Positions 9,182 through 17,409 of a stretch of DNA of 22,490 nucleotides are shown in pieces (the first letter of the stretch is position 1; each line of letters opens with the position of its first letter). This DNA is from an uncultured Muribaculaceae bacterium (lineage in GTDB: Bacteria; Bacteroidota; Bacteroidia; Bacteroidales; Muribaculaceae): assembly GCA_910578365.1 (NCBI GenBank), contig CAJTRC010000043.1:1-22490 (forward strand). The letters are read 5' to 3'. The notes below the pieces were generated by a model that was not told the DNA's origin, ran no database searches, and saw nothing but the letters and a program-made list of their open reading frames with translations. Position numbers and translations under genes: made by a program.

Positions 9182-10545
9182 TCGAGCGGATTGAGGGTGG
9201 CCGATTCGCGGCGCAGTTCAAAGTGGAGTATGGTGGCGCCGAGTTCGGGGTCGGTGAACACAGTGCCCAGATTCTGTCCGGCTTTTACCTGCTGGCCGTT
9301 CTTGACACTATAGGTGGCAAGCTTGGAGTACACGCTTATGTAGCGTCCATGACGCACGAGCACCGCGTAGAAGCCTGTGCCTTTGACCTTGAACACGCTC
9401 ACAACCTCGCCGCCGAATACAGCCCTGACGGCGGTGCCTTGCGGCACGCTGATGTCGATGCCATTGTTGTCGAGCAGCACGCTGGTGCCCGGACGGGTGT
9501 AGCGGCCGTATGCTCCGGTAATGGTGTACTTGCCGGCCACAGGAAAGAGCAGCCTGCCCTTATTGGCCTCGAAGTCGCCGGTGAGTTTGCGCTCCTGCTC
9601 GGCAAAGCCGCTTTCGCCCGAGGGCTGTGGTTTCTGTGGCTTTGGCTTGGCGGTCGGAGCGCTTTCTGTGTTCTTGGCCTGGTCGGTGTCCGGCTGTTGC
9701 TTGTGGCTTTCAGCCTCGGCGGCTTTGCGTCGGCGCTCTTCCTCGGCGGCTTTGCGCCGGCGTTCTTCTTCAGCAGCCTTGCGCCGGCGTTCTTCCTCGG
9801 CACGGCGCACTTCTGCGGCTATGGCCCGGTCGAGCTCGCGGTTAAGTTCATTAAGCTGTTTCTGCTGGCGTTTGAGTTCGGTGTTCAGCGAGCGCCCCTG
9901 TTTTTTGAGTTCATTTACCAGTGCGGCAGCTTCGCTGCGGCGTTTGTCGAACTGCGATTTTGCTACAAGCATTGCAGCTTGTTCATCGGCCACGCGTCGG
10001 CGCACACTGTCGATTTTGGTTTTGCGCACATTGAGTTCGGCCACGGCTTCGCCAAGTTTCAGAGTCTTGTCATGGCGCCATCGGCCCAGTTCCTGTATGT
10101 AGCGCACCCGGCGGAAAGCCTGCGCGAAGCTCTCGGCGGAGAACAGGTAAGAAATGGAGTTCAGAGTCTGGCGCTGTCGGCGCATGGCGCGCAGGCTTTG
10201 GGCATAGTCGGTCTTAAGCTGTGAGATGTTCGATTCGAGCTGAGTCAACGAGTCGGTCAGGCGTACGATTTGCGTGTTCAGTTCGGCAATTCTGGCGCCG
10301 GCGCGGTTTATAGCCTCCTGCCGGACCGCGATATCCGCTTCGATTTCGCCAAGCTGTTTGAGGCCTTTGCGGGTTTTGGCGGTGTTCTCGCTTATTTCTC
10401 CTTTTGTCTTGTTTATGCGCTTGCGGGTATCGCGTTGTTCCTGGCGCACTTTTTCGCTGCTGCGTATGGCAATGCTTTTCTTTTGTCCGACAGCGGAAGA
10501 AATAACTATTGACAGAGCAAACAGTACGAGAACAAATTTTTTCAT
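9169..10545 (-). CDS. EnvC-family murein hydrolase activator (degenerate LytM/M23)
   Basis: This 458-residue secreted protein has a signal peptide (residues 1-20, ending SSAVGQ), a long coiled coil (about 30-280) and a C-terminal LytM/M23 domain (about 330-458). This is the layout of EnvC, which activates amidases that split septal peptidoglycan during division. The LytM active site appears broken. The H-x-G-x-D ligand motif reads N360-N-G-I-D364, the first histidine of H-x-H is I439 (H441 remains), and the YxHL-type histidine is K408. It is therefore probably a non-enzymatic activator. The coiled coil includes three near-identical nine-residue units (RRKAAEEER-like, residues about 249-275). 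It overlaps the DUF4292 gene upstream by 4 bases (ATGA) and the flippase gene downstream by 13. Confidence 0.92.
   Translation of the reverse strand: MKKFVLVLFALSIVISSAVGQKKSIAIRSSEKVRQEQRDTRKRINKTKGEISENTAKTRKGLKQLGEIEADIAVRQEAINRAGARIAELNTQIVRLTDSLTQLESNISQLKTDYAQSLRAMRRQRQTLNSISYLFSAESFAQAFRRVRYIQELGRWRHDKTLKLGEAVAELNVRKTKIDSVRRRVADEQAAMLVAKSQFDKRRSEAAALVNELKKQGRSLNTELKRQQKQLNELNRELDRAIAAEVRRAEEERRRKAAEEERRRKAAEEERRRKAAEAESHKQQPDTDQAKNTESAPTAKPKPQKPQPSGESGFAEQERKLTGDFEANKGRLLFPVAGKYTITGAYGRYTRPGTSVLLDNNGIDISVPQGTAVRAVFGGEVVSVFKVKGTGFYAVLVRHGRYISVYSKLATYSVKNGQQVKAGQNLGTVFTDPELGATILHFELRRESATLNPLEWVK
9721..9801 (-). repeat. Three 27-bp tandem repeats inside the EnvC-family gene
   Basis: Three in-frame 27-base units lie at 9721-9747, 9748-9774 and 9775-9801. 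Units 2 and 3 differ at only a few bases, and unit 1 is slightly more diverged. They encode a nine-residue charged helical repeat (EERRRKAAE) in the coiled coil. Because the unit length is a multiple of three, copy-number change would lengthen or shorten the coiled coil without a frameshift. Confidence 0.9.
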
Positions 10546-11177
10546 TGTAAGTAATCGGGTGGGGTATTTTTTAAACCTTCAAGCAGCGCCTGAGGGTCGA
10601 TTCTCTTGGCGTTGCGAGGCAGTTTGGCGGCTGGCATGCTGAAATCGGGGGCATCCCAGCGGGCTTTGTTATAGTTGTAGATAATTGATGCGTCGATGTC
10701 TTTTTTCGCAATCGAGGTCTGCAGACGCAGCAGCGAGTATAGCTTGCCGAGCGGAGTTTCGGCGGGGTCCGCGTATTGCAGTTTGTCGGAAATGCCGTCG
10801 GGGCTCTCCATGCCCAGCATCAGCTGCTGTAGTAGTCCGATGCGGGCATATCTGTCCGGCAGCAGGCCGTCGAGTGGCTCGCTGATGTACAGTTTGTGGA
10901 AGCGGTCGCAGAGTATGGCGCTGTCGGCATCGGCGTACAGATAAGCCACCTCCATGCCCAGCATGCGCATCGATACATATATGACGCTGTCGCGCACCAG
11001 TGTGGCTTTGCCTGAGCAACTAAGGCTTAGGGGCTTTTCGACCGACACCTTCACCGGCACCTCGAGTGTGTGCCAACGGTAAATGCCGTTGTCCGCAACG
11101 GTTGCTTTTCGTGAACTGTGGCAGGCTGCCAGAACCAGACATAGCAGTATGGCCGTCAGGAATCTCTGTAGCTTCAT
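10542..11177 (-). CDS. DUF4292-family lipoprotein
   Basis: This 211-residue predicted lipoprotein has a signal peptide ending VLAAC, with the lipid-modified cysteine at residue 19. The body fits the DUF4292 family common in Bacteroidetes. It is beta-rich, with segments such as SCSGKATLVRDSVIYVSMRM and AYLYADADSAILCDRFHKLY, and is thought to resemble LolB/LppX-type lipid-binding shells. The molecular role is not established. It overlaps the TPR gene upstream and the EnvC-family gene downstream by 4 bases each (ATGA junctions), so translation is likely coupled. The context suggests a role in outer-membrane or peptidoglycan maintenance. Confidence 0.88.
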   Translation of the reverse strand: MKLQRFLTAILLCLVLAACHSSRKATVADNGIYRWHTLEVPVKVSVEKPLSLSCSGKATLVRDSVIYVSMRMLGMEVAYLYADADSAILCDRFHKLYISEPLDGLLPDRYARIGLLQQLMLGMESPDGISDKLQYADPAETPLGKLYSLLRLQTSIAKKDIDASIIYNYNKARWDAPDFSMPAAKLPRNAKRIDPQALLEGLKNTPPDYLQ

Positions 11178-13087
11178 TCGTAAAAGTATGCTTTGTGTTT
11201 TACTTTTTTCTGTATCAATTCATTGTCCGGATCGAGTTCGAGCGCCCGCTTCCAGAAGCTCAGGGCCTGCTCGGGTTCGCCGGTCATAAAGTAGATGTCG
11301 CCGGCATGGTCGAATACATCGGCTGAGGCCTGGCCGGACTCTTCGGTGCCTACTGCTGTGGCCTCCTCGATTATCTCTGTGGCGTCTTCCGCCTGTTCGT
11401 GCTGCGGGGAGTCGCTTTCGACAGGCTCGGCCGGAGTGTTTCCGTCGCTGATAATGCTGTCGATGGCTGCTTCGGTCCGCTGTATGTTCATCAGATTGAT
11501 TACCTGATCGATATAGTGCCGGGCTGTCTGAAAATCTTTCTGCTTGAACTTAATCCAGGCGTAGGTGTCGAGGTATGTCGGATTGTCGGGCTCGTGCCGA
11601 ATGGTCATGGCGGAGTATTGTTCGGCTTGCCGAAGGTCCTCTTCCGAGCCGTCGAGGCTGTAGAAGTAAGCCAGGTTGTTCATGGCCATGTCGTTGAGCG
11701 GATTCAGTTCTATGGCTTTTTGGTAGCAGGGGTATGAGTCGCTGCGAGGCTCGAGCTTGCTGAGAAAGTCGCCCAGTGTGGCGTAGTAGTCCGATTTCAG
11801 TTCGTCGGTCTTCAGCGAGTCAACGGGGAAAAGCTTGAACCGTTCGGCGGCCAGGGCATATTTGCCGTCTTCGTACAACTGTGCCGCCGCTATGCGTGCG
11901 AAAGCCAGCTCACCCGGAAAGTCGCCGGCATAGTTCTCGGCAAGTTCCGATACCTGCTCGGTTCGTCCTGCCTGGTAGAGCAGCGACAGTTGCCATAGCC
12001 TCAGTTCGAGGTCGGCGGGCAGCAGCCCTATGGCGAAGCTCAGTTGCTCGGCTGCTTCGGCGTTATGTCCGGTGGAGTTGAGCAGGCTGGCATACAGAGT
12101 GTGTATGTCGGGTATGCCCGGGTTGTTGGCAATGTAACTTTCGCAGAGTTCGCTGCAGATGTCGAACTTGCTGCTGTCGCTGTAGTTGCTCTGTATGTAT
12201 CCGCGCACGAACATAAACTTTTCTTCCGGTTCGAGTTCCTGGTTTTTTACGGCACGTCTGAGTGTGCCCAGAAAGGCTGTCGAGTCGCCGGTTTCGTCGT
12301 AATAACCCAGAAATCCCATTACCACTCCTCCGTTGTCGGGTTCTATGGCCTTGGCCTCGTTGAAGTATCGCAGGGCCGAGTCGGGGCGGTGGAGTTCGAG
12401 CATCGAGCCTCCCACTGTGAGCAGTGTGGGTACATCGTGCGGTGCGGCGCGGTATATTTTGTCGAGCTCGTTCAGAACGGCAGTGGTGTCGTTCTTGAAC
12501 ATATAGGCTCCTATTATGTAGCTTGTGATTGAGTTGCCGATGCCGGTGTCGAAGCCTTGCTCAAGTCGCCGGTATATGGTCATTGCTGAGTCGAAGTCCT
12601 GGCTGTTGTTGCGTCGCAGGTATCCTTCGGCCAGCTGCAGGGCCACGTTGTTTTTGTCCGGGAAGTGATTGTAGAGTATTTTGGTCACGGCCAGGAAATC
12701 GTCGATGCGTCCCATGTTGACGTAAGTCTTGGCCAGCGACAGTCCGGAATAGTAGTCTGAGGGGTTTGCTTCGAAGTAGCGGCGCATGCGCTGCAGGCCT
12801 TCTATAGCCTTATCGGGGTCCATTGCGATGCTTATCACCTGCCACTGTCCGAGTTCGGCGCCGAGGCCCGAGTCGGTGCTGTCGGTATCGAAAGCACGTT
12901 GCAGTAGACGTCCGTACAGGCTGTAGTCCTGCTGGTTATAAGCGTTCTGAGCCTCCAGAAATATGTAATCGGCCTTGGCTCTGGCAGTCCGAGCCTCCCA
13001 GTTGTCGGCCTTTTTGGGGCGAGCTATTGCTCCGAGGGTAATAATCAGGGCGCCCAGGCCCAGCAGTGCTATGCGTTGTAGTTTCAC
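11174..13087 (-). CDS. Large periplasmic TPR protein, GTG start
   Basis: This 637-residue secreted protein is made almost entirely of tetratricopeptide repeats and probably acts as a protein-protein scaffold. The start is GTG at 13085-13087. The upstream reading frame is closed by TAA at 13100-13102, and the GTG begins a good signal peptide (KLQRIALLGLGALIITLGAIA), so no ATG start is available. TPR-like helices run from about residue 35 to 540. Residues 547-589 are a low-complexity acidic stretch rich in Glu, Ala, Ser and Thr, followed by one last clear TPR (DHAGDIYFMTGEPEQALSFW). It lies 63 bases after dut and overlaps the DUF4292 gene by 4 bases. Its order with dut, DUF4292 and EnvC-family genes recurs in Bacteroidales as far as I recall, which suggests a shared envelope role. 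Confidence 0.9.
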   Translation of the reverse strand: MKLQRIALLGLGALIITLGAIARPKKADNWEARTARAKADYIFLEAQNAYNQQDYSLYGRLLQRAFDTDSTDSGLGAELGQWQVISIAMDPDKAIEGLQRMRRYFEANPSDYYSGLSLAKTYVNMGRIDDFLAVTKILYNHFPDKNNVALQLAEGYLRRNNSQDFDSAMTIYRRLEQGFDTGIGNSITSYIIGAYMFKNDTTAVLNELDKIYRAAPHDVPTLLTVGGSMLELHRPDSALRYFNEAKAIEPDNGGVVMGFLGYYDETGDSTAFLGTLRRAVKNQELEPEEKFMFVRGYIQSNYSDSSKFDICSELCESYIANNPGIPDIHTLYASLLNSTGHNAEAAEQLSFAIGLLPADLELRLWQLSLLYQAGRTEQVSELAENYAGDFPGELAFARIAAAQLYEDGKYALAAERFKLFPVDSLKTDELKSDYYATLGDFLSKLEPRSDSYPCYQKAIELNPLNDMAMNNLAYFYSLDGSEEDLRQAEQYSAMTIRHEPDNPTYLDTYAWIKFKQKDFQTARHYIDQVINLMNIQRTEAAIDSIISDGNTPAEPVESDSPQHEQAEDATEIIEEATAVGTEESGQASADVFDHAGDIYFMTGEPEQALSFWKRALELDPDNELIQKKVKHKAYFYE

Positions 13088-13150
13088 CTTGCTTTGTTTT
13101 TAAACAGCCTCTAAAATGTTAGGGTTTCCCCCGGCAGCCTCCACATGCAG

Positions 13151-13582
<432 letters not shown>

Positions 13583-13591
13583 CGTATTGGG

Positions 13592-13909
13592 TTAAATGTT
13601 TACCCGGCGTGTGATAGAGCCGGCTTTGAGTATGTACACGCCGCGTTGTGCCAGCCTGATGCGCGATACTCCGGCGGGGAGTTTCTCCTGGCTTACCAAC
13701 TGGCCGAGTATGGTGCATATCTTTACTGTCACGGCCTTGTTGGTGCTGACGTATATGTATGAGTCGCGTACCTCCATGTCGATGCGTTCGCTTTCCGAGG
13801 GGTCGGGGCGCACCTGCTCGATATGTTCCCAGTTGTCGGCTGCCGCGGTGCCTAAGGGCGCCGCGGCGAGCAGTACAGCCAGAAATGCTATGCGGAGAAT
13901 ACGGGTCAT
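13592..13909 (-). CDS. Small secreted protein resembling a type IX sorting tail
   Basis: This 105-residue protein consists of a signal peptide (about residues 1-24, MTRILRIAFLAVLLAAAPLG followed by TAAA) and one small beta-sandwich-like domain. The mature part has the Por_Secre_tail pattern: V-x-V-K-I-x-x-x-x-G-Q-L-V, then G-x-x-x-I-x-L-x-x-R-G-V-Y-I-L-K-A-G, ending in RRVNI. In ordinary type IX cargo this is the C-terminal sorting domain of a much larger protein; here it is nearly the whole protein. DUF3244-type small domains look similar and are the main alternative. It is tightly packed between ansA (20-base gap) and dut (9-base gap), so it is expressed with them. Function unknown. Confidence 0.75.
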   Translation of the reverse strand: MTRILRIAFLAVLLAAAPLGTAAADNWEHIEQVRPDPSESERIDMEVRDSYIYVSTNKAVTVKICTILGQLVSQEKLPAGVSRIRLAQRGVYILKAGSITRRVNI

Positions 13910-13929
13910 TGTTATTATGAGGTTTCTTT

Positions 13930-14967
13930 TCAGAAGTTAGATACAGTAAGTTCGCCTGCGATGTCGTGTTGGAGTCGCCGGGCCACTTCGGTGGCGTCAA
14001 GACCTAAGCCGAACAGGTGCATCATCTTGGTTATTGCGGCTTCGAAAGTGATGTCGTGGCCGGGCACCACACCGAGGTTCGACAGCATGTCGCCGCCCAT
14101 GTATCGGTTGGTATGCACGCTGCCGTTGCCGCACTGGGTCACGTTCATGATAACAACGCCCCGCTCTATGGTTTCGCGCAGTGCGTCGGCGAACCACTTG
14201 GCGGTTGGAGCATTGCCGGCACCGAATGTGCGCAGCACTATGCCTTTCACCGAGGGGCACGACAGCTGGTGGCGCAGAGTGGTGGGCGATATGCCGGGGA
14301 AGAGGTCGATTGCGGCCACGGTAGTGTCGAGTGCGTAGTGGGGGCGCAGTTCTTCGCCACTGTGCTTGCGGTTGAGTGCGTCGGTGTCGAAGTGTATGCT
14401 CAGGCCTATTTTGGCCAGAGGGGGGTAGTTGCTGCTCTCGAAGGCGTTGAAGTTGTCGGCGCTGCGCTTGGTGGAGCGGTTGCCGCGCCACAGGAAGTTC
14501 TCGAACAGAATGGCTACCTCGCGTACCATCGGCAGGCCGAAGCTGTCGGTGGCGGCTGCTATCTGCAGGGCGGTGATGAGATTCTCCTCACCGTCGGTGC
14601 GGACTTCGCCTATTGGCAGCTGCGAGCCGGTGATAATCACCGGCTTGCGCAGGTTTTCGAGCATGAACGACAGAGCCGAAGCCGTGTAGGCCATGGTGTC
14701 GGTGCCATGCAAAACCACGAAACCGTCGTAACGGTCATAATTCTCGACTATGCTTCGGGCAATATCCTCCCAGTGGGCGGTATGCATGTCGCTGGAATCG
14801 AGCGGCGGCTGGAACTGAATGTTGTCGATGTCGTAGTTGAGCATCTTTACCTTGGGCACGTTGTCCATTAGGTGAGAGAAGTCGAAAGGCTTGAGTGTAT
14901 GCGAATTCAAGTCTTCAATCATTCCGATGGTGCCGCCTGTGTATATGATTAGTATTCGAGGCTTCAT
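13930..14967 (-). CDS. ansA: Type I (cytoplasmic) L-asparaginase
   Basis: This 345-residue enzyme hydrolyses L-asparagine to aspartate and ammonia. It has no signal peptide, fitting the cytoplasmic type I class. The first active-site motif is YTGGTIGM (residues 9-16, nucleophile T13). The second is HGTDTMAYTASALSFMLENL (from residue 87), where T89 and D90 match the catalytic pair. The LDSSDM segment (56-61) and RGNR-S-T-K segment also match E. coli AnsA closely. It lies 62 bases after metG and 20 bases before the small sorting-tail-like gene. An asparaginase/glutamyl-tRNA amidotransferase subunit D is unlikely given the length and the AnsA-like motifs. Confidence 0.96.
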   Translation of the reverse strand: MKPRILIIYTGGTIGMIEDLNSHTLKPFDFSHLMDNVPKVKMLNYDIDNIQFQPPLDSSDMHTAHWEDIARSIVENYDRYDGFVVLHGTDTMAYTASALSFMLENLRKPVIITGSQLPIGEVRTDGEENLITALQIAAATDSFGLPMVREVAILFENFLWRGNRSTKRSADNFNAFESSNYPPLAKIGLSIHFDTDALNRKHSGEELRPHYALDTTVAAIDLFPGISPTTLRHQLSCPSVKGIVLRTFGAGNAPTAKWFADALRETIERGVVIMNVTQCGNGSVHTNRYMGGDMLSNLGVVPGHDITFEAAITKMMHLFGLGLDATEVARRLQHDIAGELTVSNF

Positions 14968-15029
14968 GATTTTTGGTTAACTGATATTAATCGGAGCCTT
15001 CTGGCTCTCATGCTTGTGAAAATTTAATA

Positions 15030-17072
15030 TTATCCTACAGATGCTCCGGCTGCCACAGTGGCGGTGGGCCCTACCACCACCAGGTGTCCGTCGGCGTCGA
15101 CTGCCGACAGAACCATGCCCTGCGATTCCATACCCATCATCTTGCGTGGAGGAAAGTTGGCGATAAAGCATACCTGCTTGCCTACCAGCACTTCGGGGTC
15201 GGGATAGCTCTGGGCGATGCCGGAGAGTATGGTTCGTCCGCCCATGCCGTCGTCGATGGTGAGCTGAAGCAGACGGTTCGATTTCTTTACTTTGCTGCAG
15301 GCGGTTACGGTGCCTACACGGATGTCGGTTTTTTCGAATTCCTCGAAGCTGGTGTCTTCCTTCACCGCTGCGGGTTCGAACGAGTTGATTACATTCTGAC
15401 GCTTGGCTTCCTCGAGTTTGGCCAACTGAGCGGCTATAGCCTGATCTTCGATTTTTTCGAACAGCAGTTCGGGCTGAGCTATCACGCTGCCGGCCTTCAC
15501 CAGGTCGCGGCCTCCGAGCATGTTCCAGTCGAGTGTGCCAAGACCCAGCTGCTTGCTGAGTCGCTCGCTCATAAATGGAGTGAATGGCTCGAATGCCACT
15601 GCCAGGTCGGCGCAGATTTGCAGGGCTGTGTTGAGAATGGTGGCTACGCGTTCGGGTTCGGTTTTCCATACCTTCCAGGGTTCGGTTTCCTGCAGGTATT
15701 TGTTGCCGGTGCGTGCTATGTTCATGGCTTCGCGGAGGGCATCGCGGAAGTGGAAGCCTTCGAGCTGGTCGGTGAGTCGCCGCTTTATCTCGTCGATTTC
15801 AGTAAAGACGGCGTTATCGATATCCAGCAGCTCTCCTGCCTCGGGTACGGTGCCTCCGTAATATTTGTGGGTGAGTACGGTAGCGCGGTTGATGAAGTTG
15901 CCCAGTATGGCTACCAGCTCGCTGTTGTTGCGGGTCTGGAAGTCGGCCCAGGTAAAGTCGTTGTCCTTGGTTTCGGGGGCGTTGGCGGTGAGCACGTAGC
16001 GCAGGGTGTCCTGCTTGCCGGGGAACTCACGCAGGTATTCGTGGAGCCATACGGCCCAGTTGCGCGAGGTAGAGATTTTGTCGCCCTCGAGGTTGAGGAA
16101 TTCGTTCGACGGCACATTGTCGGGCAGCTGGAAGCCGTCGCCGTATGCCATAAGCATGGCCGGGAAAACAATGCAGTGGAACACAATGTTGTCCTTGCCG
16201 ATAAAGTTGATGATGCGTGTTTCGGGGTCTTTCCACCATGTTTCCCAGCTGTCGGGGTATAGTTCTTTGGTGTTGCTGATGTATCCGATAGGGGCGTCGA
16301 ACCACACGTACAGCACCTTGCCTTCGGCCTCTTTCAGGGGCACGGGCACGCCCCAGTCGAGGTCGCGGGTAACGGCGCGGGGCTGCAGGCCCAGGTCGAG
16401 CCACGACTTGCATTGGCCGTACACGTTCGGTCGCCATTCCTTGTGGCCTTGGAGAATCCACTCGCTGAGGCGCTGCTGGAAGCGGTCGAGGGGCAGGAAC
16501 CAGTGGCGGGTTTCGCGCAGCACCGGAGTGGCGCCGCTCAGAGCGCTTTTGGGGTTGATGAGGTCGGTGGCGTTGAGCGATGTGCCGCATGCCTCGCACT
16601 GGTCGCCGTAGGCGCGGGGGCTGTGGCAGTGGGGACATTCGCCGGTTACGTAGCGGTCGGCCAGAAACATTTTGGCCTCAGGGTCGTAGAGCTGAGTGGA
16701 GGCCTGTTCCACGAACTCGCCCTTCATATGCAGGCGGGTGAAGAACTCCGATGCGGTGGCCGAGTGGATGTCGCTGGTGGTGCGCGAGTACACATCGAAG
16801 CTTATGCCGAGTTCTTCAAAGCTGTCCTTGATGATTTTGTGATAGCGGTCTACCACATCCTGAGGGGTAACGCCCTCGTTCTTAGCCTTGATGGTGATAG
16901 GCACACCGTGCTCGTCGCTGCCTCCGACCATGGTTACGGGGCGCCCTTGCAGGCGCAGGTATCGGGCATAAATGTCGGCAGGCACGTAAACGCCGGCCAG
17001 ATGCCCTATGTGTACAGGGCCGTTGGCGTAAGGGAGAGCGGTGGTTATGAGGGTACGTTTATATTGCTTCAT
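15030..17072 (-). CDS. metG: Methionyl-tRNA synthetase with C-terminal tRNA-binding domain
   Basis: This 680-residue cytoplasmic class I aminoacyl-tRNA synthetase charges initiator and elongator tRNA-Met. The HIGH motif is at residues 21-24. A zinc knuckle with C146, C149, C159 and C162 (CPHC...CEAC) lies in the connective-peptide region. The KMSKS loop appears as KISTS at 332-336, a known variant. The anticodon-binding helical domain follows (about 390-550). The C-terminus (about 575-680, starting FEKTDIRVGTV) is the EMAP/Trbp111-type tRNA-binding and dimerisation domain. Length is normal for the two-domain form. A good promoter lies 42-73 bases upstream. Downstream genes follow closely, so it may head a long transcript. 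Confidence 0.98.
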   Translation of the reverse strand: MKQYKRTLITTALPYANGPVHIGHLAGVYVPADIYARYLRLQGRPVTMVGGSDEHGVPITIKAKNEGVTPQDVVDRYHKIIKDSFEELGISFDVYSRTTSDIHSATASEFFTRLHMKGEFVEQASTQLYDPEAKMFLADRYVTGECPHCHSPRAYGDQCEACGTSLNATDLINPKSALSGATPVLRETRHWFLPLDRFQQRLSEWILQGHKEWRPNVYGQCKSWLDLGLQPRAVTRDLDWGVPVPLKEAEGKVLYVWFDAPIGYISNTKELYPDSWETWWKDPETRIINFIGKDNIVFHCIVFPAMLMAYGDGFQLPDNVPSNEFLNLEGDKISTSRNWAVWLHEYLREFPGKQDTLRYVLTANAPETKDNDFTWADFQTRNNSELVAILGNFINRATVLTHKYYGGTVPEAGELLDIDNAVFTEIDEIKRRLTDQLEGFHFRDALREAMNIARTGNKYLQETEPWKVWKTEPERVATILNTALQICADLAVAFEPFTPFMSERLSKQLGLGTLDWNMLGGRDLVKAGSVIAQPELLFEKIEDQAIAAQLAKLEEAKRQNVINSFEPAAVKEDTSFEEFEKTDIRVGTVTACSKVKKSNRLLQLTIDDGMGGRTILSGIAQSYPDPEVLVGKQVCFIANFPPRKMMGMESQGMVLSAVDADGHLVVVGPTATVAAGASVG

Positions 17073-17113
17073 CGTGATTATGTATACGTGATAATGATAG
17101 TTGCTTCAAATCG

Positions 17114-17145
17114 CAAAATTAGCAAATATTTGTGAATGTAGCAAG
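17114..17145 (-). promoter_or_regulatory. Promoter of metG
   Basis: On the minus strand a -7 element TAATTTTG (17121-17114, fits TAnnTTTG) is preceded by CTTG (17145-17142) with a spacer of exactly 20 bases. Transcription should start near 17107, about 35 bases before the metG ATG at 17072. Confidence 0.75.
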
Positions 17146-17401
17146 AAAAAACCGCAGCGCCTGTATATATTTGACCACCATGTATCTGCTTTGTTGCAAC
17201 TCGGGCGAATATTTGTCAACTCTGCAGCTGTACCCCCACTCCGTAAATTGAAAAAGTTGATTGTCGCTCAAGCTACCCTGATGTGCTTTCCGGCGTACGG
17301 CGCGATTCAGCGCTACGACAAATCATGACAGTTGTCCATGATGTAGTTAAAAGGAGTTAAAAATGGGGGGGGGTAGTTAATTATATTAAAAATTTTATTT
17401 A
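17146..17401. other. Intergenic region with a G9 tract and a small dyad
   Basis: I find no convincing gene here. A run of nine G residues lies at 17365-17373, flanked by AGTTAA repeats. An imperfect dyad TCATGACA-GT-TGT-C-CATGA lies at 17323-17341. A TATATTTG at 17166-17173 fits the -7 consensus on the plus strand but has no matching -33 element. A 75-codon open frame from 17101 to 17328 crosses the metG promoter and looks like chance. Confidence 0.4.
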
Positions 17402-17409
17402 TATCTTTG
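17402..17409 (+). promoter_or_regulatory. Probable -7 element of a small transcript
   Basis: TATCTTTG is a perfect TAnnTTTG element in a very AT-rich stretch. The -33 region near 17376-17382 has no TTTG, so the promoter is weaker on paper than those of metG or the lipoprotein gene. The next features downstream are a short hairpin, an 11-codon ORF and a terminator, not a full-length gene. Confidence 0.5.

Noticed and set aside
9721..9801. Possible CRISPR-like array
   Set aside because: The 27-bp units are contiguous with no spacers and encode a coiled coil in frame, so this is a coding tandem repeat.
9223..10224. 333-codon plus-strand frame opposite the EnvC-like gene
   Set aside because: Antisense shadow; its repeated Ala/Phe-rich segments only mirror the tandem repeats of the real gene.
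14994..15007. GAGCC-TTCT-GGCTC hairpin between ansA and metG
   Set aside because: Only five base pairs and no T-run on the minus strand, so it is too weak to call a terminator or attenuator.
15084..16262. 392-codon plus-strand frame opposite metG
   Set aside because: It lies wholly antisense to metG, which has every catalytic motif; there is no domain or start signal.
17101..17328. 75-codon plus-strand open frame upstream of the small transcript
   Set aside because: It overlaps the metG promoter, has no family match or ribosome-binding site, and its composition looks random.
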